Positions 25,456 to 34,603 of a DNA stretch of 64,000 nucleotides are shown here, piece after piece (within the stretch, counting starts at the first letter, position 1; each line of letters begins with the position of its first letter). Source of the stretch: Polyangiaceae bacterium (lineage in GTDB: Bacteria > Myxococcota_A > Polyangia > Polyangiales > Polyangiaceae). The notes below the pieces were generated by a model. That model was given only the letters and a program-made list of their open reading frames with translations, did no database searches and was not told where the DNA came from. Both the position numbers and the translations under genes were made by a program. The stretch covers positions 310,001-374,000 of the forward strand of contig JAHBVX010000003.1 of NCBI GenBank assembly GCA_019637295.1, given 5' to 3'.

Positions 25456-26804
25456 TGCGATACCTCCCGCACACGCCGGAAGAGGTCGACGCGATGCTCC
25501 GGGTGGTGGGCAAGGGGTCGCTCGACGAGCTGTTCGACACCGTGCCCGAGGCCGCGCGCTTCTCCGGCGCCCTGGCGGTCGCGCCGGCGCTGGCGGAGCC
25601 CGCGTTGATGGCGCACCTGGAGCAGCTCGCGAACCAGAACGACGGCGCGCGCATGCTCTCCTTCCTGGGGGGCGGCATGTACGACCACCACATCCCGCCG
25701 GCGGTGGATCAGCTGCTGCTTCGCAGTGAGTTCTACACGGCGTACACGCCCTACCAGCCCGAGGTCGCGCAAGGCACGCTGCAGGCCATTTGGGAGTTTC
25801 AGACCATCGTCAGCGAGCTGTATGGACTGCCCCTGGCCAACGCCAGCCTGTACGACGGCGCGAGCGCGACCGCCGAGGCGGCGCTGATGGCGCGCCGGCT
25901 CACCAAGCGGAGCCGGGTGCTGCTGTGCGGCACCGTGCACCCCCACTACCGTGAGACGACGCGCACCTACCTCACGGCTGAGCCCGAGGCGTACGTCGGG
26001 TTGCCGCTGGCCGCCTCGGGCCACTCGGATCTCGGCGCCATCGAAGCCGCCCTCGGCGACGACGTCGCTGCGGTCATCGTCGGCTACCCGAGCTTCGTTG
26101 GCCCCATCAGCGACCTGCGCGCCATCGCCCAGCTGGCGCAGTCCCGCGGCGCGCTGCTCGTCACCGCCAACTCGGAGCCCTACGCGCTCGCGCTGGTAGA
26201 GTCGCCCGGGGCGCTCGGCGCCGACATCGCCGTCGGCGAAGGACAGCCCCTCGCCTGCCCTCCCCAGTTCGGAGGCCCGGGCGTCGGCCTCTTCGCCTGC
26301 CGCGACGATCGCCGCTACCTGCAGCAGCTGCCGGGTCGGCTGTGCGGCGAGACCGTGGACGTGCGCGGGCAGCGTGGCTACGTGCTCACCTTGTCCACCC
26401 GCGAGCAGCACATTCGCCGTGATCGCGCCACGAGCAACATCTGCACCAATCAGGGCTTGCTCGCGCTGAGCCTGCTGATCCGCGCTAGCTTGCTGGGCAA
26501 GCGGGGCTTCATCGAGGTCGCCCAGCAGTGCGCCCAGAAGGCGCGCTATCTGGAGCAGCGGCTCCTGCAGCTCGACGGCTTCTCCCGGGCCGTGACCGGC
26601 CCGTTCTTCAACGAGTTCGCCGTTCGTGTCCGTGGCGGCTCGGCGGCGCGAGTGTGCGACGCCCTCGAACGCCGCGGCATCCTCGCGGGCATCGATCTCG
26701 GTCGCCTCGAGCCGGGATGGGGAGATCGACTGCTCGTCGCCGTCACCGAGAAGCACTCGCGCGCAGACCTCGACCGGCTGGTCAGCGAGCTCGACCAAGT
26801 CTGA
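25455..26804 (+). CDS. gcvPA: GcvPA, glycine decarboxylase subunit 1
   Basis: 449 residues, the size of the N-terminal half-subunit of two-subunit glycine decarboxylases. It has the [15 protein letters not shown] start, FLGGGMYDHHIP, and TAYTPYQPEVAQGTLQ motifs. The active-site PLP lysine is carried by subunit 2 (gcvPB), which is not found after this gene: the next gene runs in the opposite direction four bases on. So the partner must be encoded elsewhere. Confidence 0.94.
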   Translation: MRYLPHTPEEVDAMLRVVGKGSLDELFDTVPEAARFSGALAVAPALAEPALMAHLEQLANQNDGARMLSFLGGGMYDHHIPPAVDQLLLRSEFYTAYTPYQPEVAQGTLQAIWEFQTIVSELYGLPLANASLYDGASATAEAALMARRLTKRSRVLLCGTVHPHYRETTRTYLTAEPEAYVGLPLAASGHSDLGAIEAALGDDVAAVIVGYPSFVGPISDLRAIAQLAQSRGALLVTANSEPYALALVESPGALGADIAVGEGQPLACPPQFGGPGVGLFACRDDRRYLQQLPGRLCGETVDVRGQRGYVLTLSTREQHIRRDRATSNICTNQGLLALSLLIRASLLGKRGFIEVAQQCAQKARYLEQRLLQLDGFSRAVTGPFFNEFAVRVRGGSAARVCDALERRGILAGIDLGRLEPGWGDRLLVAVTEKHSRADLDRLVSELDQV

Positions 26805-26807
26805 GCG

Positions 26808-27896
26808 TCAGCAACCGTCGCCCATCGCTTGAGGGCACGCCGAGGCCTCGGACAGCGCGCGGGCGGTGTTCAAGATGCGACACTGCACCTTCTTGTTCGG
26901 CGCCGTGAGCAGATCATAGCCCTGGTCCGCCTTGCCACTGTCGCCCAGGGAGACGCAGTCCGTCATGCACTCGAGCTGGCTGCTGAACTTCCCGGCGAAG
27001 TCGCTGGCGCACGCCTGCTCGAGCAGCAAGCAATACGACTCACAGCTACCGAAGGCGCCGCCCTGATCGAGGCCGCAATGCCCGTCACCGCTCGGGCCCG
27101 CATGGGAACAATGACCGCCGGGCGCCGCGAAGGAGTTGTACGCGTGGTAGATGCGACAGCCGACGGTATTCTCCACGGTGTGCGAGTAGGTCCCTAGCGG
27201 CAGCGCCTTGCACACGTCCTGACATTGCTGTTCGTTCTCGAACACGGCGAGCGGTCCCTCGCAGGCGGCAGCGACCACCGCGCAGTAGTGCTCGCAGCTC
27301 GGCACGGCGTCGAGGGGCTCGTTGCACGCAGCCCGGGGAATGAGCGCGGCGTTCTTGCACTCGGCCGAGTCGAGCGCTGCCGCCGAGAGTCGGGACAACC
27401 GACACTCGATGGTGTCTCCGCCGTCGCCGGAGGAGAGCGAGAACGCGCCAGTCTGCGGGACCGCGGCGCAGGTCTTCTCGCAGGCAGCGATGGCCTTGGC
27501 GTCTTCTGGGCAAATGCTGGCCCACAGTGAGCAGTAGGCCTGACACGGGGAGCCGCACTTTCCCGCCCCGTAGGGCCCGGCCGCGGGGCAATGAAACCCT
27601 GGCTCGTTCGTCTGCAGCGCCTGAGTGACCTGACCGCGGCGGCACTCGAGCGTGTTCTGCGGGCTCGCCTCGCCCCGCGGGTACTCGTCGCACACCCGGA
27701 TGCAGGCTGCCCGACTGGCGAACTGAGCATGCTGGCCAGTGCACGCCTTGCCGATCTCCGTGCAATAGGCCTCGCACTCGGGGCTGCCCGTCACCGGCGC
27801 CTCGTAGCGACGGTCCTCGATCCCCGCGACGCTCTCGCAACCGAAGGGCACAGAGAGCAGCGCGAGCCCAGCCAGTAGGCGCGGGACCAGCTTCAT
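26808..27896 (-). CDS. Cysteine-rich lipoprotein with four tandem repeats
   Basis: 362 residues. A lipoprotein signal (LLSVPFGC) is followed by four repeats of about 80 residues, each starting CxxYC (CEAYC, CQAYC, CEHYC, CESYC) with a later C-x3-C (CIRVC, CEKTC, CQDVC, CMTDC) and ECR or VQCR. Repeats 1 and 3 also contain HCxxAGPxGxGxCG. The even number of conserved cysteines suggests disulfide-bonded modules at the cell surface. Function is unknown. Start overlaps the stop of the upstream gene (TGATG), so it is the last of three co-translated genes. Confidence 0.8.
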   Translation of the reverse strand: MKLVPRLLAGLALLSVPFGCESVAGIEDRRYEAPVTGSPECEAYCTEIGKACTGQHAQFASRAACIRVCDEYPRGEASPQNTLECRRGQVTQALQTNEPGFHCPAAGPYGAGKCGSPCQAYCSLWASICPEDAKAIAACEKTCAAVPQTGAFSLSSGDGGDTIECRLSRLSAAALDSAECKNAALIPRAACNEPLDAVPSCEHYCAVVAAACEGPLAVFENEQQCQDVCKALPLGTYSHTVENTVGCRIYHAYNSFAAPGGHCSHAGPSGDGHCGLDQGGAFGSCESYCLLLEQACASDFAGKFSSQLECMTDCVSLGDSGKADQGYDLLTAPNKKVQCRILNTARALSEASACPQAMGDGC

Positions 27897-28921
27897 CAGA
27901 ATCGACCTCCGAGCGAGAGCCCACCGGCGCGGGTCGACACCGCAGGATACAGCCGAACCCCCGCCGGGGAGCTCGGCGCCGTCAGATACAGCACGGCTCC
28001 GCCGATCACGGCGGCCGCGCCGACGCCGAAGGCGATGTTGCTCACCAGTGCGGCGCCTTTGGCGTCGTCGGTCAGGTCCACGCCACGAGGCTCGTCACAC
28101 ACGTTGCCGCGAGGACACAGCGCCTTGGCGTCGTCGTTCTTGCCGATGGCGCGCAGTCCGAAGAAGGCGCCGACGCCGACGCCCACCACGCCCAGTCCGC
28201 CGACGACCAGCCCGGCGGTGCGTTGCCCCGACCCGTCGCGCGTGCCGCGATCTGCTGGTGGTGGCGGCCCGACGGGAGGCGTGACAACGGCAGGAGCAGC
28301 GACCGGCTCCGGGGCTGCGGCGGGCTGCGCCGACCGCTCGAGCGGCGGGATGGTGACGCGCTCGCGCGCCGCCGACTCCCCGACCTTCACGGTCGCCGTG
28401 AAATCTTGGTAGCCCGGCGCACGCGCGGTGATCTCGTGCGGCCCCGGGTCCACCGGCACCTCGACGCCGAAGACGCCCGGATCGACGGAAGCGCCCCGGC
28501 GAGTGACCACGAAGCCGGCGATGTCGCGGTTGCTCGCGGCCACCTCGATCACGAGCTTGCTCAGCCTCGCGGCGAGCAGCTCCGCGCGCTTCTCGCCGGC
28601 GGCGGCTCGCTCCGCTTGACCGGCAGCCCGAGCAACGGAGGCGCCCTCCCGGAAGGTGGCCCACGCGCTCGCCAATCGCCCGGAGCGTTCGTAGCAGTCC
28701 GCGAGATAGAGGAGGGTGCCGATGGCCGGATCGATCCGCTGGCTCTGCTCGAACTTGGTGCAGGCCTCGTCGTACCGCTTGGCCTCCATCAGCGTTCGCG
28801 CCTGCTCGAAGAGCGCTTCGGCAGCCACTCGATCCGACGTCTGGGCGGCGACGGGAGCGGCCGACGTGAAGTGTACGAACGCGGCAAACGCCGCGAGCAT
28901 CGGAGTAACTCGAGAGCGCAT
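27896..28921 (-). CDS. TPR protein with PEGA-like domain and two C-terminal membrane segments
   Basis: 341 residues. A signal peptide (residues 1-26) precedes two tetratricopeptide-like units (ALFEQARTLMEAKRYDEACTKFEQS, IGTLLYLADCYERSGRLASA). Residues about 120-190 are a PEGA-like beta domain (PGPHEITARAPGYQDFTATVKVG). A Pro-rich linker and two hydrophobic segments near 235-255 and 290-315 follow. Such proteins occur next to Ser/Thr kinases in myxobacteria. Confidence 0.78.
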   Translation of the reverse strand: MRSRVTPMLAAFAAFVHFTSAAPVAAQTSDRVAAEALFEQARTLMEAKRYDEACTKFEQSQRIDPAIGTLLYLADCYERSGRLASAWATFREGASVARAAGQAERAAAGEKRAELLAARLSKLVIEVAASNRDIAGFVVTRRGASVDPGVFGVEVPVDPGPHEITARAPGYQDFTATVKVGESAARERVTIPPLERSAQPAAAPEPVAAPAVVTPPVGPPPPADRGTRDGSGQRTAGLVVGGLGVVGVGVGAFFGLRAIGKNDDAKALCPRGNVCDEPRGVDLTDDAKGAALVSNIAFGVGAAAVIGGAVLYLTAPSSPAGVRLYPAVSTRAGGLSLGGRF

Positions 28922-28941
28922 GACGATCCTGGTCCGAGGGT

Positions 28942-30345
28942 TCAGCGACGCCCGCCGAAGTCCGTGGGGACGGGCGTGGACGTCGTGGGCGGCTTGACCT
29001 GGGGCGCGCGCGGCGGACGCACCGGCTTCGGCGTCGGCGCGACGGTGGCCGCCGCAGCGTCCGCGGCCAGGGGCGCAGGCTCAGCCACGGGCGGCGGCTG
29101 CGCGCTGGTGGACCGCGGGGCGGGCTCCACGGGCAGCGCCGGCTCGGCCGGCGGAGCTGGCGTGACCGACGCAGCCGTGGCCGCCTCACCGTCGGCCGGC
29201 TCGGCCGACGCGGAGGTGCGGGAGATCCCGAACGCGATCAAGGCTGCGGCGACCAACCCGGCGACCACCCAAGCCCCCGCCCAGCGGCGCCTCGGCGCCC
29301 CCTCCACCACGGTGGCGTCTCCGGTCCGACCCCAAGCCGACTGAGTGGCCACGTCCCCACCCGCCGCAGGCAGCGTCAGCGCGGTGGCCTCCGCGCTCCG
29401 GATCGCGGGCGCCGTCGGCGCCAGCTCTCCGTCGGTGCGCGACAGCCGCTGAACCGTGAGCAGGTGCTGCGGGGCGTCTCCGGCGCCGAAGGGCGCCAAC
29501 GCTTCGGCGAACGCCAAGACGCTCGGGTAGCGACCTTCGCGATCCTTGACCAGCGCGCCCATCACGGCGCGCTCGAGCTCGACGGGGACCTCCGGTCGCA
29601 GCTCGTGCAGCGCTGGCGGCACGTCGTTGATCAGGGCCGAGCAGAGCTGCGGCAGGGACTCGGCCACGAACGGAGGCCGACCTGACAGTAGTTGATACAG
29701 GATCGCGCCGAGCGCCCAGATGTCGGTGCGCACGTCGACCGAGCGCGCCGAGTGCATCTGCTCGGGAGACATGTAGAGCGGAGATCCGATCAGCGCCGCG
29801 GTGGACGTGAGCGAGAGATCGGTGGCGGACGCGCCGCCTACGGACTTCGAGATCCCGAAGTCGAGCACCTTGATCACCGACGATCCGTCCGCCTTGCGAT
29901 GAAGGAACAAGTTCGCCGGCTTCAAGTCACGGTGCACGATCCCTGCGCGGTGCGCCTCGGCCACGGCCTGGCAAGCCTGCAACACGTAGTCGACCGCGAG
30001 CGTGGGCTCGAGCGGACCGTCCGCTTGCAGCAGATCGCTGAGATCCCGTCCATCGAGGTACTCCATCACCATGTAGGGCAGCCCGTCGTCCGTGCTGCCG
30101 ACGTCGATGACCCTCGCCACGTGCTCGCTGGTGATCTTGGCGGCGGCCCGCGCCTCGCGGCGGAAGCGCTCGGCCGCGTCGCGATGCTCGGCCACCTCTG
30201 CGAGCAGGAACTTCACGGCCACGCGTTGATCGAGATCAAGGTGGCGGGCCGCGACGACGACGCCCATGCCCCCCTCCCCGAGGATACGCTCGACCTCGTA
30301 CTTGTCGGCGAGGATGTCCCCGGGCTGAACCGGCACGGCTGCCAT
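28942..30345 (-). CDS. Ser/Thr protein kinase with one membrane segment
   Basis: 467 residues. A Hanks-type kinase domain fills about 14-275: LGEGGMGVV glycine loop, VAVKFL lysine, HRDLKPANL, DFGISKS and SPEQ. All catalytic residues are intact. A membrane segment (AWVVAGLVAAALIAFGI) lies near residue 355-372, followed by a Pro/Ala-rich extracytoplasmic tail. It leads the three-gene operon with the TPR and Cys-rich proteins. Start ATG at 30345. Confidence 0.93.
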   Translation of the reverse strand: MAAVPVQPGDILADKYEVERILGEGGMGVVVAARHLDLDQRVAVKFLLAEVAEHRDAAERFRREARAAAKITSEHVARVIDVGSTDDGLPYMVMEYLDGRDLSDLLQADGPLEPTLAVDYVLQACQAVAEAHRAGIVHRDLKPANLFLHRKADGSSVIKVLDFGISKSVGGASATDLSLTSTAALIGSPLYMSPEQMHSARSVDVRTDIWALGAILYQLLSGRPPFVAESLPQLCSALINDVPPALHELRPEVPVELERAVMGALVKDREGRYPSVLAFAEALAPFGAGDAPQHLLTVQRLSRTDGELAPTAPAIRSAEATALTLPAAGGDVATQSAWGRTGDATVVEGAPRRRWAGAWVVAGLVAAALIAFGISRTSASAEPADGEAATAASVTPAPPAEPALPVEPAPRSTSAQPPPVAEPAPLAADAAAATVAPTPKPVRPPRAPQVKPPTTSTPVPTDFGGRR

Positions 30346-30409
30346 GACCTCAGATACTAAACCAATTGTCAGCGGCGTCGACCAGACTTCGGACCCCGAG
30401 CGGGGAGCC

Positions 30410-31018
30410 TCAGGGCTCGTCCGGGCGGTGGGCGGGGAACGGGTTTCTCCACCACTGGTCGCCGGTTCGTCGGTAGATCGTGAGGCGGGCCAGGTCGATG
30501 CCGAGGGTGACCGCGTAGTGACGCCCCTGGTTCGAGCCTCGCCCCGCCGTTCCGCTCAGCGTGATGCCCCAGGGAGCGCCCAGGGACAGCGAGCCCATCA
30601 GGCCGGTCGACCCGGGCCCCCACCACCGCTGGTAGCCCCCCAGGTCCACCGCGGCGCCCCAATCCCCATTGACGAAGCCGTGGCTCGCGCTGCGCGCCAA
30701 GAGCCCGAGATCGCTGCCGTGACCGAAGAAGGTGTGCATGCGGAAGCCCCCGCCCACCATGAGCGCTCCCGAAGGCGGAGAGCCGAGGCCCGTGTCGAGC
30801 TGCATCGAGAGGGCTGGATCAGCGTCCAGACTCGACGGGCTCACGAGGCCAGGCCCACCGCCGAGGTACAGCCACGACGACACGTCCGCCGAAGCCGTCG
30901 CCGGCCCCAGCGCGACCACGCCGAACGCCGCGAGGGCCGGCAGGACGCGACCTCTCGGCCGCGGCCGAAGCGCTGAGAGCAGGGGCCGTCGCACGGGTGG
31001 GGAGCTAACACGACCCAT
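30410..31018 (-). CDS. Secreted beta-barrel-like protein
   Basis: 202 residues with a signal peptide (about 20-44, ending ATASAD). The mature part is Gly-, Trp- and Tyr-rich in alternating strands (SSWLYLGGGPGLV, GALMVGGGFRMHTFFG, YAVTLGIDLARL), which suggests a small outer-membrane barrel. No family is recognised. The gene stands alone between the kinase operon and the lipase. Confidence 0.6.
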   Translation of the reverse strand: MGRVSSPPVRRPLLSALRPRPRGRVLPALAAFGVVALGPATASADVSSWLYLGGGPGLVSPSSLDADPALSMQLDTGLGSPPSGALMVGGGFRMHTFFGHGSDLGLLARSASHGFVNGDWGAAVDLGGYQRWWGPGSTGLMGSLSLGAPWGITLSGTAGRGSNQGRHYAVTLGIDLARLTIYRRTGDQWWRNPFPAHRPDEP

Positions 31019-31035
31019 CCGAAAAGGACAGCACC

Positions 31036-31752
31036 CTACATCCAGCGGCGGGACTCGCGAATGCGTCGGACCACCAGGCCAGCGACCCGTTCGTCGTACA
31101 GCAGTCCGTTGTGCCCGCAGCCCTGGACCAGGGCGCGCTCACCGTGATGAAAGACCGCCTGCTCGGTCACCATCGTGTCCTCCCGCGCCGCGACCGACAG
31201 GTGGGGTACCCCGCCCGCCGCGCCGTCCCGCAGCCGCGAGAGCACCTCGCTGCCGGGCAGGATGTCTCGCCCGACGGCGCCGGGCATCAACCGCGCGCGT
31301 CGAGTGCCGTTGAAGGGGCTCCCGAGCGAGATGCTCTGCACCACCCGGGGGTCGCCGCCGAGCTCCTGCACGTACCAGCGCGCCACGACGCCGCCCAAGC
31401 TATGCCCGAGCAGGTGGATGCGCACGTCGGCCTCGATCGCGCTGACGAACTGGCCAAGTCGAGTGCCAAGCTCGTGAACCCCCGGCCCTGGCGCGTAGGT
31501 GAACGCTGCCGTCGTCGCCGGAGCGCGCGCCTCGATCAGCTTGCGGATGGGGCGGAGCACGCCGGCGGTCGCGAACAGGCCGTGCAGCACGACCACCACG
31601 TCCTCTCCGGCCAGCACGGCGTCGGGAGCGCGCGCCGTCCAGTCCCTGTGCAGCAGCGTGGCCTGCCGTGCGAAGGCCAAGGCCTCACGGGTGATGACGC
31701 CCAGACCCGGCAAGCGAGCCGGCTGTCGGGGAACGACGTGGTCGTAGGTCAT
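31036..31752 (-). CDS. Alpha/beta hydrolase, triacylglycerol-lipase-like
   Basis: 238 residues. The oxyanion strand VVVLHGLFATAG and nucleophile elbow LLGHSLGGVVARWYV are clear, with a conserved SLGSPFNGT loop typical of lipases of the LipA/PGAP1 type. The catalytic His is probably in GCGHNGLLYDE near the C-terminus. The ATG at 31752 is used; the frame upstream reads through unrelated sequence. No signal peptide, so likely cytoplasmic, although the family can act on lipids at the membrane. Confidence 0.82.
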   Translation of the reverse strand: MTYDHVVPRQPARLPGLGVITREALAFARQATLLHRDWTARAPDAVLAGEDVVVVLHGLFATAGVLRPIRKLIEARAPATTAAFTYAPGPGVHELGTRLGQFVSAIEADVRIHLLGHSLGGVVARWYVQELGGDPRVVQSISLGSPFNGTRRARLMPGAVGRDILPGSEVLSRLRDGAAGGVPHLSVAAREDTMVTEQAVFHHGERALVQGCGHNGLLYDERVAGLVVRRIRESRRWM

Positions 31753-31929
31753 GGCGGGCTTGGCGAATTCTGTAACGCAGCACGCCTGCGAGGGACCAAG
31801 TTTTTGGCCCCCGAGGCGCTGCACAACCCCGTTCGCAGCGCGCCTCCCCCAGCTAGCGCTCGAACTCGCCCGAGCGCGAACGGCGCTTCGCGCCACTTTA
31901 TGTGAGACACCCACCCACCTCCGGGCGTG

Positions 31930-32505
31930 TCAGGCGAGATCGGCGCGCAGACTCTCGAGGGTCGCGCCCGTGAGCGGAGCCTCGGCTCGGTAGGCCGCGT
32001 GATCGATCTCGAGCGCCACCGCCGCAGCCCCGCCGCGCACCCGCGCGGCGAGCTCCGGGCCCAGGTGGAACTTGAAGTAGTGCACGGCCGTCGTGCGATC
32101 GGTGCGCTCTCCGCGCTGCTCCGGCGCCCCCCGCACCCGCTCGCCGTCCACCGACAGAGTCACTCGCTCCTCCATGCCGGCGAGCGCGACCAACATGCGC
32201 TCGCGCTCGTCCTTGTCCGTGTACTCCACGAACAACGTCAGACACAGCTCGTCCTGACCGGGGACCAAGGTGTTGTAGGTGTCAATTTCGTGCTGAACCG
32301 CCGCCGGCGCCGTGATCCGCTCGGTGCGTAGCATCTCCTGGATCTGAAACAGCACCGTGTCGCGGTTCTCGAACACCGCCGTCATGTTCGCGCCGAGCGC
32401 GACCCGCCGCCGCCGCTTCTCTTCCAGGATGCGCGCGCGAAATCGCTCACGGATCTCTTCGTAGGCCCCCAGCGCCAAGAGCTCACTCGCGTCGACCGGT
32501 CTCAT
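31930..32505 (-). CDS. DUF3501 family protein
   Basis: 191 residues, the whole length matching the DUF3501 pattern: start VDASELLALGAYEEIR, then RRRVALGANMTAVFENRDTV, FQIQEML, DTYNTLVPGQDELCLTLFVEY and YFKFHLGPE. The family has no known function but is almost always next to a GlpC-like Fe-S protein and rubrerythrin, as here. Start overlaps the Fe-S gene by 23 bases. No signal or membrane segment. Confidence 0.9.
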   Translation of the reverse strand: MRPVDASELLALGAYEEIRERFRARILEEKRRRRVALGANMTAVFENRDTVLFQIQEMLRTERITAPAAVQHEIDTYNTLVPGQDELCLTLFVEYTDKDERERMLVALAGMEERVTLSVDGERVRGAPEQRGERTDRTTAVHYFKFHLGPELAARVRGGAAAVALEIDHAAYRAEAPLTGATLESLRADLA

Positions 32506-33874
32506 CCTCGGCCTCCTGATGCTCGACCGGCGAGCTCGAGCGCGCGCCCCCGCCGTCGAGTCCGTATGCGCGAGCCAGCGCTACGATGGGGTGCAGCGCG
32601 GCGCGGCGGTTCTGCTCCAAGATGCGCTGCCCCGCTAGGCTACAGTCCGTCACGATCACGTCCGGCGGCTCATCCTCGGGCTCGAGCGCTCTGGCGAGGC
32701 GCTTCGCGTAGCGCACGCCCTCCTCGTAGTACTCGGCCTTCATGCCCCAAGTTCCGTCCACCGCGGAGCAGCGCTCCACGATGCGCACCTCCGTGTCTGG
32801 CAGGGCGGCGAGCAGCCGAGCCCCGGGCGTCGCCACCTTCTGAGCTCGCAGGTGACAGGCCGCGTGATAGGCCACGACGCCGAGGCCGGACTCGAAATCC
32901 TCCTCCAGCTCACCCGCCTTGCGCAGCCCGTCGAGGAACTCCATCAGATCGCGGGTCGCACCGGCGACCTCCTGCGCGTCGGCAGTGCCAAGATACACCG
33001 GCCACTCCTTCTTCATGGTGTAGCCGCAGGTCGGCCCCGGCGTGACCACGAGCGCGCCATCGCGCACGTGCGGCAGCAGGCGGTCCACGTTGCGGCGCAT
33101 CTTCGCTCTGGCCGCGTCCACGTCACCGCCGTCGAGGTTCGGCATGCCGCAGCAGTCGATCTCTTCTGGGGCGATGACCTCGTAGCCGTTGTGTTCGAGC
33201 ACCTGGACCGCCGCCTGCGCCACCTCGGGGAAGTTGTACTCGCCGTAGCAGGTGGCGAAGAGCACGACCTGGCCGCGGACTCCCGCGCCCGGGGCCGGCT
33301 GATGCGCCCGGAACCAACGCGCGAACGGCTTGGCGGCCAGCGGTGGCAGCGGGAAGTCCGCGCTGATGCCGGCGGTGGCCTCCATCGCCCGGCGCGCGAG
33401 CCGACTGGCGTTGACGAAGTTGGTGGGCGCTGCCGCCATGCCCGAGCCCAACCAGCCGATCAGGCGCGGCTCGCCGAGGATGCGGTCCACGAGCGGGACG
33501 CCCTCGCGCCGCGCCCGCTGCGCCTTCTCGCGGGCCATCAGCCGCGGAAAGTCCAACAGTTCCCGCGCGCCCTCGTCGGGCGTGTACGGGCACTTGATGT
33601 AGCAGAGCTTGCACTGCCAGCAGTGGTCGCTGACCTGGCGCACCACGTCCGCGCCCAGCGTCTCGACGCTCTGTGCCCGTCCCGCGTCGACCTCACGGTC
33701 GATGTGGTCGAAGAGGATCGGAAACGAGCCGCAGTACGTCACGCACATGCGGCAGTCGTGGCAGATGTGGAAGGTCCGCTGCAGCTCCGCTTCGAGATCG
33801 CGTGGATCCCAGTAGCGGTCGCGGTTCGGATCGAACTCGGGCTCCGTGACGGGCTCGCGTGCAATGGTGCTCAT
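32483..33874 (-). CDS. Fe-S protein of the GlpC/heterodisulfide-reductase type
   Basis: 463 residues with two 4Fe-4S motifs near the N-terminus (CHDCRMCVTYC and CWQCKLCYIKCP) and CCG-type domains, seen as DCCGMPNLDGG and AYHAACHLRAQK, that bind a further cluster or act in electron transfer. Proteins of this kind move electrons between quinone or soluble donors and acceptors. Placed between DUF3501 and rubrerythrin, it may supply electrons to rubrerythrin. Start ATG at 33874; it ends by overlapping the DUF3501 start. Confidence 0.9.
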   Translation of the reverse strand: MSTIAREPVTEPEFDPNRDRYWDPRDLEAELQRTFHICHDCRMCVTYCGSFPILFDHIDREVDAGRAQSVETLGADVVRQVSDHCWQCKLCYIKCPYTPDEGARELLDFPRLMAREKAQRARREGVPLVDRILGEPRLIGWLGSGMAAAPTNFVNASRLARRAMEATAGISADFPLPPLAAKPFARWFRAHQPAPGAGVRGQVVLFATCYGEYNFPEVAQAAVQVLEHNGYEVIAPEEIDCCGMPNLDGGDVDAARAKMRRNVDRLLPHVRDGALVVTPGPTCGYTMKKEWPVYLGTADAQEVAGATRDLMEFLDGLRKAGELEEDFESGLGVVAYHAACHLRAQKVATPGARLLAALPDTEVRIVERCSAVDGTWGMKAEYYEEGVRYAKRLARALEPEDEPPDVIVTDCSLAGQRILEQNRRAALHPIVALARAYGLDGGGARSSSPVEHQEAEDETGRRE

Positions 33875-33913
33875 GACAGGTCTTCGCGTGCAGTGGCGGC
33901 GTCAATCGAGAGA

Positions 33914-33946
33914 AGGCCACCGGTCGTGGTCGACGACCGGTGGCCT
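33914..33946. terminator. Strong hairpin between rubrerythrin and the Fe-S gene
   Basis: A perfect 14-base stem (aggccaccggtcgt with its complement) and a five-base loop lie downstream of the rubrerythrin stop. There is no U-rich tail, so it is more likely a processing, stabilising or partial-termination structure that lets rubrerythrin be made in excess of the downstream genes. Confidence 0.5.
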
Positions 33947-33972
33947 CGGGGATGGGGTGAGAAGGGTCGCCC

Positions 33973-34392
33973 TCAGCCCAACGTGTCGAGCGCCTTCTGA
34001 AAGCGCCCGGCGTGGCTCTTCTCTGCCTTCGCCAGCGTCTCGAACCACTCGGCGACCTCGTCGAAGCCCTCGTCGCGCGCCGTCTTGGCGAAGCCGGGGT
34101 ACATGGTCTCGTACTCGTAGGTCTCGCCCGCGACGGCCGAAGCGAGGTTGTCCTTGGTGACCCCGATCTTCTTGCCGGTGGCGGGGTCGCCGACCGCTTT
34201 GAGGAAGTCGAGGTGGCCGTGGGCGTGACCCGTCTCGCCGTCCGCCGTGTCCTTGAACAGACCGGCGACCTCCGGGTAGCCCTCGATGTCCGCTGCCTTC
34301 GCGAAGTACAGGTAGCGACGATTGGCCTGCGACTCGCCCGCAAAGGCCTCCTTCAGGTTCTCGTGTGTCTTGGTTCCTTCGAGCTTCGCCAT
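33973..34392 (-). CDS. Rubrerythrin (diiron, without rubredoxin domain)
   Basis: 139 residues of four-helix diiron fold. The iron ligands are recognisable in [19 protein letters not shown] and EKSHAGR. The C-terminal rubredoxin domain of classical rubrerythrin is absent, so an outside electron donor is needed; the adjacent Fe-S protein is the obvious candidate. Rubrerythrin reduces hydrogen peroxide to water. ATG at 34392 has a strong AGGAGG upstream. Confidence 0.93.
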   Translation of the reverse strand: MAKLEGTKTHENLKEAFAGESQANRRYLYFAKAADIEGYPEVAGLFKDTADGETGHAHGHLDFLKAVGDPATGKKIGVTKDNLASAVAGETYEYETMYPGFAKTARDEGFDEVAEWFETLAKAEKSHAGRFQKALDTLG

Positions 34393-34445
34393 CGATTCCT
34401 CCTGTTCGCTCGCGGCCCGCGGGACGCGGCGACGAATGGGCCCAC

Positions 34446-34473
34446 ACCATAGAGACTCCCGGCGTCGGGTCAA
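34446..34473 (-). promoter_or_regulatory. Sigma-70-like promoter of rubrerythrin
   Basis: On the minus strand TTGACC (34473-34468) and TATGGT (34451-34446) are 16 bases apart, giving a start about 45 bases before the rubrerythrin ATG. It lies in the 211-base region shared with oxyR. Confidence 0.5.
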
Positions 34474-34603
34474 CCCCGGGGCGTCACGACAGTTTTCCCA
34501 TGAATTACCAGCCGTTGAAGCCGAGCACTGCGAGCGCCGGCGGGTTCAGTATCCACCGCACCTCGACGCCGCCGCCAATCCGAAGTTCGTATCCCCCCAT
34601 CAG

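Noticed and set aside
34393-34603. Classical OxyR-binding palindrome in the oxyR-rubrerythrin region
   Set aside because: No convincing ATAG-type repeat pattern could be seen by eye; only the sigma-70-like elements were kept.
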